A stretch of DNA of 64,000 bases from an uncultured Ectothiorhodospiraceae bacterium. Lineage in GTDB: Bacteria; Pseudomonadota; Gammaproteobacteria; Nevskiales; Oceanococcaceae. The notes beneath the pieces are model-generated. The model searched no databases. It was not told the origin of the DNA and saw nothing but the letters and a program-made list of their open reading frames with translations. Of this stretch, positions 1-10,426 are shown one piece after another. The DNA lies in NCBI GenBank assembly GCA_937141935.1, contig CAKZQS010000005.1, positions 62,001-126,000 of the forward strand, in the 5' to 3' direction. Within the stretch, counting starts at the first letter, position 1. Each line of letters begins with the position of its first letter. The position numbers were made by a program, and so were the translations under genes.

Positions 1-438
1 ATTGACCGCGAGTCCGATGCGCGCGTTCTGCGGCTCGGCCAGCGCCTCGCGCGGCAACACGGGTGCGATGGGGCAGGCGCCGGGGAAGGCCTTGCTGACC
101 TCCCAGGGGTAGCCCTGCTCGCGCAGGTCGTTCTGCACCGCGCGCAGCGTCAGGTCCAGCGCCAGCGCATAGCCGGCCACCGCGTCCATGCCGGCCTGGG
201 CCGGGTCGCGCAGCCGGCGGCCAATGACCAGCGCCAGCTCGATCTCGTGGTGCACCGGCCCGCGGCCGGTGGGCAGCGCCAGCGGCCCGGCAAAGTCGCA
301 CAGGCAGGAGTTGGGCTTGATGAAGAAGGTCGGCTGCGTGGGCACCGACGAGGCCAGCTCGGCGGCGTGGGCGGCGTAGTTCTTGGCCACGCAGACGATC
401 TTGCTCGGGGCGAAGGGCCCGCGTCCGCCGTCGGCCAT
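1..438 (-). CDS. Fumarylacetoacetate hydrolase family protein (truncated at window edge)
   Basis: Minus-strand translation from ATG at 438: MADGGRGPFAPSKIVCVAKNYAAHAAELASSVPTQPTFFIKPNSCLCDF..., typical FAH-family N-terminus; runs off the window start. Not in the supplied ORF track because it is open-ended. Confidence 0.85.
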   Translation of the reverse strand, partial: MADGGRGPFAPSKIVCVAKNYAAHAAELASSVPTQPTFFIKPNSCLCDFAGPLALPTGRGPVHHEIELALVIGRRLRDPAQAGMDAVAGYALALDLTLRAVQNDLREQGYPWEVSKAFPGACPIAPVLPREALAEPQNARIGLAVN

Positions 439-445
439 GACGAGG

Positions 446-1939
446 TTAGTCAGCATTATCGAGCATCGTATTCAACGATTCGATCACCGTCACGCGGGCG
501 TGCCGCTTGTTGTTGGCGCCGACCAGCACCCAGGGCGCCTGCGGCGCATGGCAGCGCTGCAGCATGGTGTTCGCCGCCAGCGCGTAATCCTCCCAGCGCT
601 GACGGTTGCGCCAATCCTCATCGGTCAGCTTCCAGCGCTTCAGCGGGTCCTCGCGCCGCGCCTCGAAGCGCGCCAGCTGCTCGTCCGGCGTGATGTGCAG
701 CCAGAACTTCAGCAGCCGGTTGCCGGCCGCCGTCCAGGCCTGCTCGAAGCGGTTGATCTCGGCATAGGCGGCCTGCCAGCGCGCCGGCGGCGCCAGGCCC
801 TCGACCCGCTCGACCAGCACGCGGCCGTACCAGCTGCGGTCAAAGATCGCGATGTGACCCGGGGCCGGCATGCGCGTGGCAAAGCGCCACAGGTAGTGGT
901 GGGCGCGTTCGCGGGCGTCCGGCGCGCCGATGCGGTGCACGCGCAGCATGCGCGCGTCCAGCGCCTGCAGCATGCGCCGAATGGCGCCGCCCTTGCCGCC
1001 GGCGTCCCAGCCCTCGAAGACCAGCACCAGGCCGCGTTGCTGCAGCCGCAGCCGCTGGCTGTGCCGGTGCAGCGCCGCCTGCGCCGCGTGCAGCCGCTCG
1101 CGGTACTCGCCCTTGTCCAGGGCCGGCTGGGCCACCTCGGCCAGCCGGTCCGGCACCGCCGCCTGGCGCCCGCGCCCACGCTTGGCCGCCGTGGTGGTCG
1201 GCGCGGCCGCCAGCCGCGCCTCCAGCGCGTCGGCCAGGGCCTCGGTGACGGCCAGGCTGCGCGCCCGCGGGTGGCGGCCGTCGATGGGCTGCCAGGGCAG
1301 GCCCGCCTCGCGCGACTGCGCGATCAGCGGCTCGGTGGCCGCCATGAATTCCTCGTACAGGTGCAGATGCCCCCAGTCGCGCGGCTGCACCTGCCAGGCC
1401 TGGGCCGGGTCGGCCAGCAGGCTGCGCAGGCGCTCGCGCTGGGCCTTGGCATCCAGGTGCATCCACACCTTCAGCAACAGCGCGCCATCGGCGACGAGAT
1501 CGCGCTCGAATTCGGCGATGGCGGCCAGGCGCTGCGCCCACTGCTCCGCGTCGATCTCGCCGCGGGCGCGGGCCAGCAGGCCCGGCGTGTACCAGCCGGA
1601 CAGCACGATGGCGAGCTTGCCGCGGGCCGGCAGGTCACGCCAGTGGGGCAGCAGCGGCGGCTCGCGCGGGGACAGCTGGCGCTGCTGCAGGTAGGCCAGC
1701 GTGCGGATGTCGCGCGGGTCCAGCCACTCGGTCAGCAGGTTGGCCAGCTCGTGCTTGCCGGCGCCGTCGACACCGCCGAATACCAGCAACACCGGGAAGT
1801 CGGCCTCACGCAGACGCCGCTGCAGCTCCAGCAGCCGCGCGCGCAGTTCGCCGGCGCGGCGCTTGTAGCTGCGCTTGTCCGGCTCCTTGAGCGGCGGCGG
1901 CGGCCAGTCCACCCGGGTGCATTCCTCCGGCTCGGGCAC
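446..1939 (-). CDS. pap: Polyphosphate:AMP phosphotransferase, two-domain PPK2 family
   Basis: 497 aa with two PPK2-like halves (FGGVDGAGKHELANLLTEWLDPRD and FEGWDAGGKGGAIRRMLQALDAR); IFDRSWYGRVLVERVEG motif. Confidence 0.9.
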   Translation of the reverse strand: MPEPEECTRVDWPPPPLKEPDKRSYKRRAGELRARLLELQRRLREADFPVLLVFGGVDGAGKHELANLLTEWLDPRDIRTLAYLQQRQLSPREPPLLPHWRDLPARGKLAIVLSGWYTPGLLARARGEIDAEQWAQRLAAIAEFERDLVADGALLLKVWMHLDAKAQRERLRSLLADPAQAWQVQPRDWGHLHLYEEFMAATEPLIAQSREAGLPWQPIDGRHPRARSLAVTEALADALEARLAAAPTTTAAKRGRGRQAAVPDRLAEVAQPALDKGEYRERLHAAQAALHRHSQRLRLQQRGLVLVFEGWDAGGKGGAIRRMLQALDARMLRVHRIGAPDARERAHHYLWRFATRMPAPGHIAIFDRSWYGRVLVERVEGLAPPARWQAAYAEINRFEQAWTAAGNRLLKFWLHITPDEQLARFEARREDPLKRWKLTDEDWRNRQRWEDYALAANTMLQRCHAPQAPWVLVGANNKRHARVTVIESLNTMLDNAD

Positions 1940-2034
1940 GAAAGCCCAGTCTAGCGCCGCAAGCCCCCGCGATGTCCGGCCGCGGCCGCGAATTGCGTAT
2001 TCCCCCCCAGACTCATACCTACCGGAGCCCTGCC

Positions 2035-2328
2035 ATGCGTGCCTGGCTGCTCTGTCTGCTGCTGCTCGGCGGTCTCGCCAATCTGACGCTGGCGCCGGCC
2101 GCCGAGGCCACCGTGGCCACGCCGCAACGCGCGGCCATCAACATCAACACGGCCACGGCCGCCGAGCTGGATGCCGGCCTGCACCTGATCGGGCCGAATC
2201 GGGCGCAGCGCATCATTGCCTACCGCCGCGCCCACGGCCCCTTTCGCGAGCCCGAGCAGATCATGGAAGTGCCCTACATCGGCCGGCGCATCTACGAGGC
2301 CAACCGCGCGGCCATCCGCGTCGACTAG
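2035..2328 (+). CDS. Secreted helix-hairpin-helix (ComEA-like) DNA-binding protein
   Basis: Signal peptide MRAWLLCLLLLGGLANLTLAPAAEA followed by ININTATAAELDAGLHLIGPNRAQRIIAYRRAHGPFREPEQIMEVPYIG HhH motif. Confidence 0.8.
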   Translation: MRAWLLCLLLLGGLANLTLAPAAEATVATPQRAAININTATAAELDAGLHLIGPNRAQRIIAYRRAHGPFREPEQIMEVPYIGRRIYEANRAAIRVD

Positions 2329-2404
2329 CCGGCCGACCCGGCCCTGTGCGCGCGCCGCCACGGCACGCTCCCCCGCCCGCTCCGGCGCGGCCTACACTGG
2401 CCGC

Positions 2405-2848
2405 ATGGATGCCGCCGACTACCCGATCCGCTGGCCCAGCCGCGTGCGCTATGCCGAATGCGACCCGCAGGGCGTGGCCTTCAATGCGCATTACCTGAGC
2501 TGGTTTGACTGCACGCTGAACGAGGCCTTTCGCGACAGCGGCATCGACTGGGTGGCGCAGATGCGCGAATCCGGCTGCGACGTGCAGCTCGTGAAGTCGC
2601 TGGTCGAATACCGCCGCCCCCTGCGCTTTGACGAGCCCTTCGTGGGCGCCGCCGGCGTGGCCCGGCTGGGCCGCAGCAGCATCCAGTGGCGGCTGGCGCT
2701 GTGGGGCGAATCGCCGGCCGACCTGCGCGCGACCGGCGAAATCGTCTGGGTCTATGCCGACCTGGCCGCCGGCCGGGCGCAGGCGCTGCCGGACTGGCTG
2801 CGCGAGCAGCTGCGCCCCCTGGCGGGCGCCGGCGCCGGCGAGACCTAG
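2405..2848 (+). CDS. Acyl-CoA thioesterase, hot-dog (4HBT) family
   Basis: MDAADYPIRWPSRVRYAECDPQGVAFNAHYLSWFD... matches 4HBT active-site pattern; true start inside ORF 2216..2848. Confidence 0.8.
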   Translation: MDAADYPIRWPSRVRYAECDPQGVAFNAHYLSWFDCTLNEAFRDSGIDWVAQMRESGCDVQLVKSLVEYRRPLRFDEPFVGAAGVARLGRSSIQWRLALWGESPADLRATGEIVWVYADLAAGRAQALPDWLREQLRPLAGAGAGET

Positions 2849-2906
2849 CGCCGCCCAGGGCAGGCGGGGGCACCCCGGTGAACGCCGGCCGCTATCATCG
2901 GCGCCC

Positions 2907-3641
2907 ATGAGCAAAACCGCCCCCGAACTGCCGACGATCGACGTCGAAGAATTCCGCAAGGTGGTGCACACGCGCCGCTCGATCCGCCGCTTTACCCCCG
3001 AGCCGATTCCCGCGGCCGTGCTGCAGGACTGCCTGGACCTGGCGCTGCTGTCGCCAAACTCCTCCAACCTGCAGCCCTGGGAGTTCCACCGCGTCGTGGA
3101 CCCCGAGCGCCGAGCGAATGTCGTGCGTGCCTGCCTGAACCAGAACGCGGCCAAGACCGCCGCCGAGCTGCTGATCGTCGTGGCCCGCACCGACACCTGG
3201 CAGCGCCACTGCGAGGAGAACATCGCCCGCTGGCCCGAGCCCAGCGTGCCGCGCATCGTCGAGAACTATTACCGGCGCGCGGCCAAGGTGCACTACGGGC
3301 GGCTGCCGCTGGACCCCTTTGGCGTGGTCAAGAAAACACTGCGCAAGCTCTCCGGCCTGCGCCGGCCCATGCCGCGCTGGCCCAACTCCGACGCGGACAT
3401 GGACCTGTGGGCCACCAAGACCGCGGCGCTGGGCGCGCAGACGCTGATGCTGGCCCTGCGCGCGCACGGCTATGACAGCTGCCCGATGGAGGGCTTTGAC
3501 GAGGCCCGTTTGCGCCGCGCCGTGCCGCTGCCGCGCAAGGGCGTGATCGTCATGGTGATCGGCGCCGGACGGCGCGCCGAGAACGGCGTTTACCACGAGC
3601 GCTATCGCTTCCCGCGCGAGCGCTTCATCCACGAGCACTAG
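2907..3641 (+). CDS. Nitroreductase family protein
   Basis: FRKVVHTRRSIRRFTPEPIPAAVLQDCLDLALLSPNSSNLQPWEF, FMN-binding nitroreductase hallmark. Confidence 0.85.
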   Translation: MSKTAPELPTIDVEEFRKVVHTRRSIRRFTPEPIPAAVLQDCLDLALLSPNSSNLQPWEFHRVVDPERRANVVRACLNQNAAKTAAELLIVVARTDTWQRHCEENIARWPEPSVPRIVENYYRRAAKVHYGRLPLDPFGVVKKTLRKLSGLRRPMPRWPNSDADMDLWATKTAALGAQTLMLALRAHGYDSCPMEGFDEARLRRAVPLPRKGVIVMVIGAGRRAENGVYHERYRFPRERFIHEH

Positions 3642-3731
3642 GCCGCGCGCGCGACAGGCCTGCGGGACCCATCGCGCCGGGCTACAGCCCGCCGGCGGGT
3701 CTGTCCCCACCGTGTTCAGGTCCCGCCGGCC

Positions 3732-4247
3732 TCAGGCCCCGCTATCGAGCAGTTCCTCGTACAGCGCCAGGTCGGCCGCCGAGTAGCAGCAGAACAGCAC
3801 CTGCTGGATTTGCGGCGTCTGCGCCAGCACGTCGCGCACGACGCCGACGGCCAGCGTGGCCGCCGGGCGCTTGGGGTACCCGTAGACGCCGGTGCTGATG
3901 CAGGGGAAGGCGATGCGCGCCAAGCCTTCGCCCGCGGCCAGATCCAGGCAGGCGCGGTAGCACTGCGCCAGCTTTTCCGGCTCGCGTTCCAGCCCGCCGC
4001 TCCAGACCGGCCCGACGGTATGAATGATGGCCCGCGCCGGCAGCTGATAGCCCGGCGTCAGCTTGGCCTCGCCGACCTCGCAGCCGCCCAGCGTGCGGCA
4101 TTGCGCCAGCAGCTCGGGCCCGGCGGCCCGGTGGATCGCGCCGTCCACGCCGCCCCCGCCCAGCAGGCTGCTGTTGGCGGCGTTGACGATGGCGTCGACC
4201 TCCAGGGTGGTGATATCGCCCTGCAGGGCCTGAATGCGTGCGGCCAT
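3732..4247 (-). CDS. Macro domain protein (O-acetyl-ADP-ribose deacetylase-like)
   Basis: [42 protein letters not shown]...[10 protein letters not shown]. Confidence 0.92.
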   Translation of the reverse strand: MAARIQALQGDITTLEVDAIVNAANSSLLGGGGVDGAIHRAAGPELLAQCRTLGGCEVGEAKLTPGYQLPARAIIHTVGPVWSGGLEREPEKLAQCYRACLDLAAGEGLARIAFPCISTGVYGYPKRPAATLAVGVVRDVLAQTPQIQQVLFCCYSAADLALYEELLDSGA

Positions 4248-4362
4248 GCGCCCCTACGCGAAAAACCAGCCCGCAGTGTGCCAGCCATACCGACGCCGGG
4301 GCCCCGTGAAAATCGGGGTTTGCCAGCCGCCGGCGGCCCGCTTGGGGGCCGGCGCGCGGCGC

Positions 4363-4863
4363 TCAGCGCTTGCGCTCGAGCCAGTCCTGGATCGACTGCA
4401 TGCTCTTGGCAAAGCCCTCTTCGGCGCGCTCGACCAGCAGCTTTTCGATCTGCCGTCCCAGCAGCGGCACGCGCACCTCGACGCCGCCCTCGGCCTGCAT
4501 CTGGCTGCTGACCTCGGTGTGGTCGGCCAGCCCCATCGTGCCCTCGATGTGGCCGGGCACGCCGGCCACTTCCAGGCGCATCTCGCCCTGGTACTGCGGG
4601 CCCTGGCGGTTCCAGCGCTGGGTCTGGATCAGCTCCAGCTGGTCGCCCAGCATCTTGCGCGCCATGCGCGGCACCTTGTCGGTGCCGTACACCCGCACGA
4701 TGCGCACCGCGTGCTCCTCGGGCGTGTCGGTCAGGATCTGCATCTCGAAGCCCAGCTGCGTGGGCTCCTTGTAGCGAAACAGCAGGTAGTCCTCGCTGGT
4801 GATGTGCTCCAGCACGGTGGCGGCCGGCGCGGGCAGGATCTGGGCGTGACGAAAGCTCTGCAT
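4363..4863 (-). CDS. DUF2505 domain-containing protein
   Basis: 166 aa; lipid/START-like fold suggested by pattern FRHAQILPAPAATVLEHITSEDYLLFRYKE... GEMRLEVAGVPGHIEGTMGL. Confidence 0.65.
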   Translation of the reverse strand: MQSFRHAQILPAPAATVLEHITSEDYLLFRYKEPTQLGFEMQILTDTPEEHAVRIVRVYGTDKVPRMARKMLGDQLELIQTQRWNRQGPQYQGEMRLEVAGVPGHIEGTMGLADHTEVSSQMQAEGGVEVRVPLLGRQIEKLLVERAEEGFAKSMQSIQDWLERKR

Positions 4864-4997
4864 CGAAGGCGTTAGCGGCAGTCCAAGGATGGCCGCAGCC
4901 TAGCAGGCCACCGGGCCGGCCGGCAGCCCCGCCGACACCGTGGCCCGCGCCCTGATCGGCCACCCGCGGCCAGGGCTCCGGCCGGCGCGCCGCCCGC

Positions 4998-5315
4998 TCA
5001 GGCGGTCGGCGTGCCTGCGCGCGACTCGCGCATGGCCAGATAGGCCGGCAGGCCGGCGCACAGTCCCACAATCAGCGTGATCGGCAGAATCAGCCAGGGG
5101 TAGCCGCGCCCGGCGCGGCGGCTGTCCACCCCGGCCCAGATCAGGAACACGCCGATGGCCCAGAGCACGTCGATGGTCGCCGTGGCCGCCGCGCGGTTGG
5201 CAAAAAAGCCCTGCAGGGGGCTTTGCGTGGCCGGGTAGTTGCCGATCAGGCCGAAAAAGGTGCCCAGCGCGAGCGCGCCGCCCAGTACGGCCAGAGCCCA
5301 GTACAGCTTTGCCAT
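4998..5315 (-). CDS. Small membrane protein, DUF2834-like
   Basis: 105 aa, three hydrophobic segments: MAKLYWALAVLGGALALGTFFGLIGNYP...FFANRAAATATIDVLWAIGVFLIWAG. Confidence 0.65.
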   Translation of the reverse strand: MAKLYWALAVLGGALALGTFFGLIGNYPATQSPLQGFFANRAAATATIDVLWAIGVFLIWAGVDSRRAGRGYPWLILPITLIVGLCAGLPAYLAMRESRAGTPTA

Positions 5316-5351
5316 GGTGTCCTCCTGCGGGCCGCGGCGCGGCCGGGACGC

Positions 5352-7274
5352 TCAGGCTACCGCAGAGCGGCCCGGCGCGGCCCCGCGGGCGCGCTTGAGG
5401 TGCACGCTGAGCAGCGACACGGCGGCCGGGGTCAAGCCCTCCAGGCGCCCCGCCTGGCCCAGCGTCGAGGGGCGGGCGGCGGCCAGCTTGGCCTGTACCT
5501 CGGCCGACAAGCCACGCACGCTGGCGTAGTCCAGGTCGGCCGGGATGGCCACGTCTTCCAGCGTCTTCAGCCGCGCGATCTCGGCCTCCTGGCGCTCGAT
5601 GTAGCCGGCGTACTGGGCCTGGATTTCGACCTGCTCGGCCACGGCCGGGTCGGCATGGCCCGCGCCCAGGCTGGGGATGCGGTGCAGCGCCGCGTAGCTC
5701 ACGTCCGGGCGACGCAGCAGATCCATCGCGTGGAATTCCTTGCGCAGCGGCTCGCCAAAGATGTCGCCGGCCAGCGCCTCCGGCACGTCCGCCGGCTGCA
5801 CCACGCTGCGGCGCAGGCGCTCGCTTTCGGCCGCCACCGCGTCGCGCTTGGCGGCAAAGGCCAGCCAGCGGGCATCGTCGACCAGGCCCAGTTCGCGCCC
5901 GGCCGGGGTCAGCCGCAGGTCGGCGTTGTCCTCGCGCAGCCGCAGCCGGTATTCGGCGCGGCTGGTAAACATGCGGTAGGGCTCGGCCACGCCGCGGGTG
6001 CACAGGTCATCGACCAGCACGCCGATATAGGCCTCGCTGCGTTGCGGCCACCAGGCCGGCTCCTCGCGGGCCGCGCGGGCGGCATTGATGCCGGCCAGCA
6101 GGCCCTGCGCCGCCGCCTCCTCGTAGCCGGTGGTGCCGTTGATCTGCCCGGCCAGGTACAGCCCGGGCAGCACCTGCGACTCCAGCGAGGGGGCGAGGTC
6201 GCGCGGGTCGAAATAGTCGTATTCGATGGCATAGCCGGGGCGCGTGATGTGCGCCTGCGCAAAGCCGGGGATCGAGCGCACCAGCGCCAGCTGCACGTCA
6301 TAGGGCAGGCTGGTGGAAATGCCGTTGGGGTACACCTCGTGGGTCGTCAGCCCCTCGGGCTCGATGAAGATCTGGTGGCGATCCTTGTCGGCAAAGCGCA
6401 CCACCTTGTCCTCGACCGATGGGCAATAGCGCGGGCCTACCCCCTCGATGACGCCGGAATACATCGGCGAGCGATCCAGGCCGCCGCGGATGATCTCGTG
6501 CGTTTCCGGCGTGGTCCAGGTGATGTGGCAGGGCACCTGCGCCGGGTGGTCGGCCGGGCTGCCAAGAAAGGAGAACACCGGCCGCGGGTCGTCGCCGGGC
6601 TGCGGCTCGCACTGGGTGTAATCGATGCTGCGGCCGTCGATGCGCGGCGGCGTGCCGGTCTTCAGCCGGCCCACGCGCAGCGGCAGCGCCCGCAGCCGTT
6701 GCGCCAGCGTGATGCTGGGTGGGTCGCCGGCGCGGCCACCGGCGGATTGCTCCAGGCCGATATGGATGCGGCCGCCCAGGAAGGTGCCGGTGGACAGCAC
6801 CACGGCGCGGGCCCGGATCGACAGCCCCATGGCCGTGACCACGCCGCAGACCCGGCCCTGCTCGACGATCAGGTCATCGACGGGCTGCTGGAAGATCCAC
6901 AGATTGGGCGCGTTTTCCAGCGCCTGGCGCACGAAGGCGCGGTACAGGGCGCGGTCGGCCTGGCAACGCGTGGCGCGCACCGCCGGGCCCTTGCTCGCAT
7001 TCAGCCGCCGCCACTGGATGCCCGCGGCGTCGGCCGCGCGGCCCATCAAGCCGCCCAGCGCGTCAATCTCGCGCACCAGGTGGCCCTTGCCGATGCCGCC
7101 GATGGCCGGGTTGCAGCTCATCTGCCCCAGCGTTTCGATGGCGTGGGTCAGCAGCAGCGTGCGCGCGCCGCTGCGCGCGGCGGCCAGGGCCGCCTCGGCG
7201 CCGGCGTGGCCACCGCCGATGACGATGACGTCATAAGGCTGTTCAACGATCGGGCGCTGCGGGGTGTCGGTCAT
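5352..7274 (-). CDS. mnmG: tRNA uridine-5-carboxymethylaminomethyl(34) synthesis enzyme MnmG
   Basis: 640 aa; [62 protein letters not shown], diagnostic GidA/MnmG. Confidence 0.98.
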   Translation of the reverse strand: MTDTPQRPIVEQPYDVIVIGGGHAGAEAALAAARSGARTLLLTHAIETLGQMSCNPAIGGIGKGHLVREIDALGGLMGRAADAAGIQWRRLNASKGPAVRATRCQADRALYRAFVRQALENAPNLWIFQQPVDDLIVEQGRVCGVVTAMGLSIRARAVVLSTGTFLGGRIHIGLEQSAGGRAGDPPSITLAQRLRALPLRVGRLKTGTPPRIDGRSIDYTQCEPQPGDDPRPVFSFLGSPADHPAQVPCHITWTTPETHEIIRGGLDRSPMYSGVIEGVGPRYCPSVEDKVVRFADKDRHQIFIEPEGLTTHEVYPNGISTSLPYDVQLALVRSIPGFAQAHITRPGYAIEYDYFDPRDLAPSLESQVLPGLYLAGQINGTTGYEEAAAQGLLAGINAARAAREEPAWWPQRSEAYIGVLVDDLCTRGVAEPYRMFTSRAEYRLRLREDNADLRLTPAGRELGLVDDARWLAFAAKRDAVAAESERLRRSVVQPADVPEALAGDIFGEPLRKEFHAMDLLRRPDVSYAALHRIPSLGAGHADPAVAEQVEIQAQYAGYIERQEAEIARLKTLEDVAIPADLDYASVRGLSAEVQAKLAAARPSTLGQAGRLEGLTPAAVSLLSVHLKRARGAAPGRSAVA

Positions 7275-7354
7275 GGGCTGCGCATTCCTTGGCCGGCGGC
7301 CAATGCGGGGGGCAACGCCCGGCCAGACCGGCCAGGGCGCGTCTAAACCTTTGA

Positions 7355-7384
7355 ATTATATGTGGCCCAACGGTGGCGAGCCAA
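7355..7384 (-). promoter_or_regulatory. Candidate sigma70 promoter of mnmG (TTGGCT-N18-TATAAT)
   Basis: Minus strand: -35-like TTGGCT (7379-7384) and perfect -10 TATAAT (7355-7360), 81 bp upstream of the mnmG ATG, in a local AT-rich patch. Confidence 0.55.
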
Positions 7385-7549
7385 GCCGCCGCCGGGCGGA
7401 ACATCATTGTCCGGCGCTATGGCGGCCATCAAAACGCCAGCATTGCCGCCCCTGCGGCGCGGGCTTAATGTCATGGGCGTATGCGGCCCGGCCGCCAGCG
7501 CAGGCAGGCTGCGGGCTGTTTGTTCCCTTCCCCGCACAGGAGTTCCACG

Positions 7550-8017
7550 ATGTCGATGAACATGGGTTTGTCCGCCGAGCAACGCCAGGTCATGGCCGAG
7601 GCGGTCACGCGCCTGCTGGCCGACACCTACGCGCTGTACTTCAAGACGCATGCCTATCACTGGAACGTGACCGGCCCGCGCTTTCACGACCTGCACGCGA
7701 TGTTCGAGGAGCACTACAACGAGATGTGGACGGCCACCGACGACATCGCCGAGCGCGTGCGCGCGCTGGGCCACCTGGCGCCGATCTCCTATGAGCAGAT
7801 GATGGGCTCGGCCACGATCCAGGCCGACAGCGACACGCCCAAGGCCGACACGATGATCGCCAACCTCGTCGCCGGCCACGAGCAGGTGGTGCGCACCGCC
7901 CGCGAAGTGCTGGCCCTGGCCGGCGAGCACGACGACGAGGGCACGAACGACATCGTTGCCCCGCGCATCAGCGCGCACGAAAAAATGGCCTGGATGCTGC
8001 GCTCGACGCTGGGCTGA
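7550..8017 (+). CDS. dps: Dps-family DNA protection / ferritin-like protein
   Basis: LLADTYALYFKTHAYHWNVTGPRFHDLHAMFEEHYNEMWTATDDIAERVRALG, Dps ferroxidase motif. Confidence 0.9.
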   Translation: MSMNMGLSAEQRQVMAEAVTRLLADTYALYFKTHAYHWNVTGPRFHDLHAMFEEHYNEMWTATDDIAERVRALGHLAPISYEQMMGSATIQADSDTPKADTMIANLVAGHEQVVRTAREVLALAGEHDDEGTNDIVAPRISAHEKMAWMLRSTLG

Positions 8018-8056
8018 GCGGGCGGACGCCAGGCTGTGTGCTGGCGGTCGCGCGGC

Positions 8057-9619
8057 TTAAGCCGGCGTGGCCGCCAGCCGCGGCTCCGGCAGGCCGCCCG
8101 CCCAGGGCGCACGCAGCCGCCGCGAGGCCGCATCGACCAGCACATTGAGCAGCACCGTGGCCCCGAGCAGCAGCGGCAGGCGGTCCAGCCGCAACTCGGC
8201 CAGCGCCGAGTCGACAAAGAAGCCCAGCGTGTACACGCCCAGCAGGCCCACCACGGCCGACTCGCGCAGGATGATTTCCCAGCGGTAGAGCAGGTAGGCC
8301 AGGTAGGGCCCGTGCAGCCGTGGCAGCAGCTCCCACAGGTACAGATTCAGCCCGCGGGGGTGATCGGCACGCAAGGGCAGCCGGTCGGCGCTGCGCGCCA
8401 GCAAGAAGGCGATGATGGCCGCGTTGTGCAGCATCAAGGCCACGATGGCCGGCAGCATCGACGGCCCCCAGAGCAGGATCAACAGGTAGGCCAGCAGGTA
8501 CTCCGGCGTCGAGCGCAGCAGCAGCAATAGCGCATGCCCGCCGGCCAGCCCGCCCCAGCCGGCCACCCGGCGGCAGGCCAGCGGCCACAGCAGCAAGGTG
8601 GCCAGCGCCGTGGCCAGCAGCGCCAGGATGCTCAGCAACAGCGTATTGCCCAAGCCGGGCAGCAGCGCCTGCCACCACAGGTTGGCCACCCACTCGGCCA
8701 GCGCCGGCCAGTCGCCGGCGCGCAGCGGTGCCGGCCACAGCTCCACCGTCAGCAGGCGCAGCAGCGCCGTGCTGTTCAGGGACCAGTCGCCCGGCAACAG
8801 CCAGGGCAGCAACAGCAGCCACAAGGGCCAGCTGCGCGGCGGCAGCAGCAGGCGAAAGCCGGCGATCAGCGCCACCAGCGCATACAGCCAGGCGGCCGCC
8901 TCGGCGTAGGCGCCATAAGCCAGCGCGCCGTCGAGGTGGTAGCCCAGCGTCGGCAGGCCCACAAAACCCAGGACGGCGCTGGCGCGCAGCCCGCATTCGG
9001 CGCGGGTGTAGAAATAGCTGCGCAGCTGCGGCCAGGCCGCGGGCAGCCGCACCAGCAACCAGCGGCGCAGCGGCGGCGTTTCCGGCGGCAGCGCGCGCAG
9101 TGCGGCGTCGGGCTGTTCGGCCAGAATCTCGGCGGCGACCTTGGCGAAGATGCCGGCATAGGGGATGGCCAGCGCCAGCAGCCCCGTCCACGGCGACAAG
9201 CCAAACACCTGCAGCAGCAACAGCGCCCAGAACAGCTCGTGAATCGCGCGCACCGCGGCACAGCCGGCGCGCACCAGCCGGTGCTGCCAGAGCAGCGCCA
9301 GCAGCAGCCCCAGCGGCGTCGCCAGCAGCGTGCCCAGCACGCCAAAGGCAAAGGTCAGGCCCAGCGCCTGGGCGAACAGCGCCCAATCAGCCACCTGCGG
9401 GTTGAGCAGGCCGGCGCCAAAGCGGGCGAACTCGGCCGCCGGCTCGGCGGCATGCAGCTGCAGATCGGCCAGCGGCAACAGCAGCAGCCCCAGCAGCGCC
9501 GCGCCCAGGCTGAGCCGGCGCAGCGTCATCGCCACGGCCCCGTCGGCGGCCGCCTCAGCCGCGGAGGCATCGGCAGCGCGCCCCGCCGCAACGTCGCCAG
9601 ACGCAAAGCCCCGGGGCAC
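8057..9619 (-). CDS. PhnE-like ABC transporter permease (two fused permease modules)
   Basis: 520 aa membrane protein; both halves carry PhnE/BPD-type segments (IHELFWALLLLQVFGLSPWTGLLALAIPYAGIFAKVAAE and LRSTPEYLLAYLLILLWGPSMLPAIVALMLHNAAIIAFL). ATG at 9529 (MTLRRLSLG) is an alternative start. Confidence 0.8.
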   Translation of the reverse strand: MPRGFASGDVAAGRAADASAAEAAADGAVAMTLRRLSLGAALLGLLLLPLADLQLHAAEPAAEFARFGAGLLNPQVADWALFAQALGLTFAFGVLGTLLATPLGLLLALLWQHRLVRAGCAAVRAIHELFWALLLLQVFGLSPWTGLLALAIPYAGIFAKVAAEILAEQPDAALRALPPETPPLRRWLLVRLPAAWPQLRSYFYTRAECGLRASAVLGFVGLPTLGYHLDGALAYGAYAEAAAWLYALVALIAGFRLLLPPRSWPLWLLLLPWLLPGDWSLNSTALLRLLTVELWPAPLRAGDWPALAEWVANLWWQALLPGLGNTLLLSILALLATALATLLLWPLACRRVAGWGGLAGGHALLLLLRSTPEYLLAYLLILLWGPSMLPAIVALMLHNAAIIAFLLARSADRLPLRADHPRGLNLYLWELLPRLHGPYLAYLLYRWEIILRESAVVGLLGVYTLGFFVDSALAELRLDRLPLLLGATVLLNVLVDAASRRLRAPWAGGLPEPRLAATPA

Positions 9620-9655
9620 AGCGTCCCTGGGCGCGGCGACGGGGGCGCGGGCCGC

Positions 9656-10363
9656 CTACTGGCAGCCACGCGGCAGGCGCAGCGGCGGCTCGATATCCAC
9701 GCCGCCAGGCGCCGGTGCGGCGGCGTAAAGGGCGGCGATCTGCTCGGCCGATACGGCATCGGGGGCGGCATCAAACAGCACCCGGCCCTCGCGCAGGCCG
9801 ACCAGCCGGGTGGCCAGCTCGCGCGCCGCGGCCACGTCGTGCAGGCTGCAAACCAGGGTGTCGAAGTCGCGCAGCACCTCCAGCACCAGGGCCACGCGGC
9901 GCGGGTCCAGCGCGCTGGCCGGCTCGTCGGCAATCAGCAGCGGCCCGCCGCGATACAGCGCCCGCGCCAGCGCCACGCGGCTCTGCTGCCCACCGGAGAG
10001 CGTATCGACCCGCTGCTCCAGTAAGGCCTCCAGCTCCAGGCGGCGAGCGACCGTGGCGATGTCGGCACGCTCGCGCGCGGACATGGCCAGCAACGCCCGC
10101 AGGTTGCTCCACAGTGAGCGCCGGTCGATGCGCCCCAGCGCGATGTTGTGCCGTGCCGGCAAGGGCCCCACCAGACCCTGCGGCTGCGGCAGGTAGGCCG
10201 CGCCGGCGCCGGCCTGCCGGTACAGGGCGTTGAGCAGCGTGGTCTTGCCGGCGCCGCTGGGCCCCAGCAGCAGTACCCGCTCGCCGGCTTCGACCCGCAG
10301 GTCGATGTCATGCAGGATCGGCTGAGCCGCGGTGCCGATGCGCCCCGCCTGCAGGCGCAGCAT
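9656..10363 (-). CDS. PhnC-like ABC transporter ATP-binding protein
   Basis: Walker A LLGPSGAGKTTLLNALYR, signature LSGGQQSRVALARAL, Walker B LLIADEP. Confidence 0.9.
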   Translation of the reverse strand: MLRLQAGRIGTAAQPILHDIDLRVEAGERVLLLGPSGAGKTTLLNALYRQAGAGAAYLPQPQGLVGPLPARHNIALGRIDRRSLWSNLRALLAMSARERADIATVARRLELEALLEQRVDTLSGGQQSRVALARALYRGGPLLIADEPASALDPRRVALVLEVLRDFDTLVCSLHDVAAARELATRLVGLREGRVLFDAAPDAVSAEQIAALYAAAPAPGGVDIEPPLRLPRGCQ

Positions 10364-10426
10364 CAGGCGCGCGGCAGCGCCGGGCCGCCGCGGGGGCGGC
10401 CGGGCCCGGCAGGCTGCCGGCCTGCG

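Noticed and set aside
383-1954. 523-aa plus-strand ORF antisense to pap
   Set aside because: Gln/Arg/Ala-rich shadow frame with no motif; PPK2 motifs are on the minus strand.
3642-3731. Possible terminator CGGGC-TACA-GCCCG between convergent genes at 3.6-3.7 kb
   Set aside because: Only a 5-bp core stem without T-run; too weak to list in this GC-rich background.
5223-7346. 707-aa plus-strand ORF antisense to mnmG
   Set aside because: Typical GC-rich shadow ORF: low-complexity Arg/Ala/Gly/Gln translation; the opposite strand encodes unmistakable MnmG.
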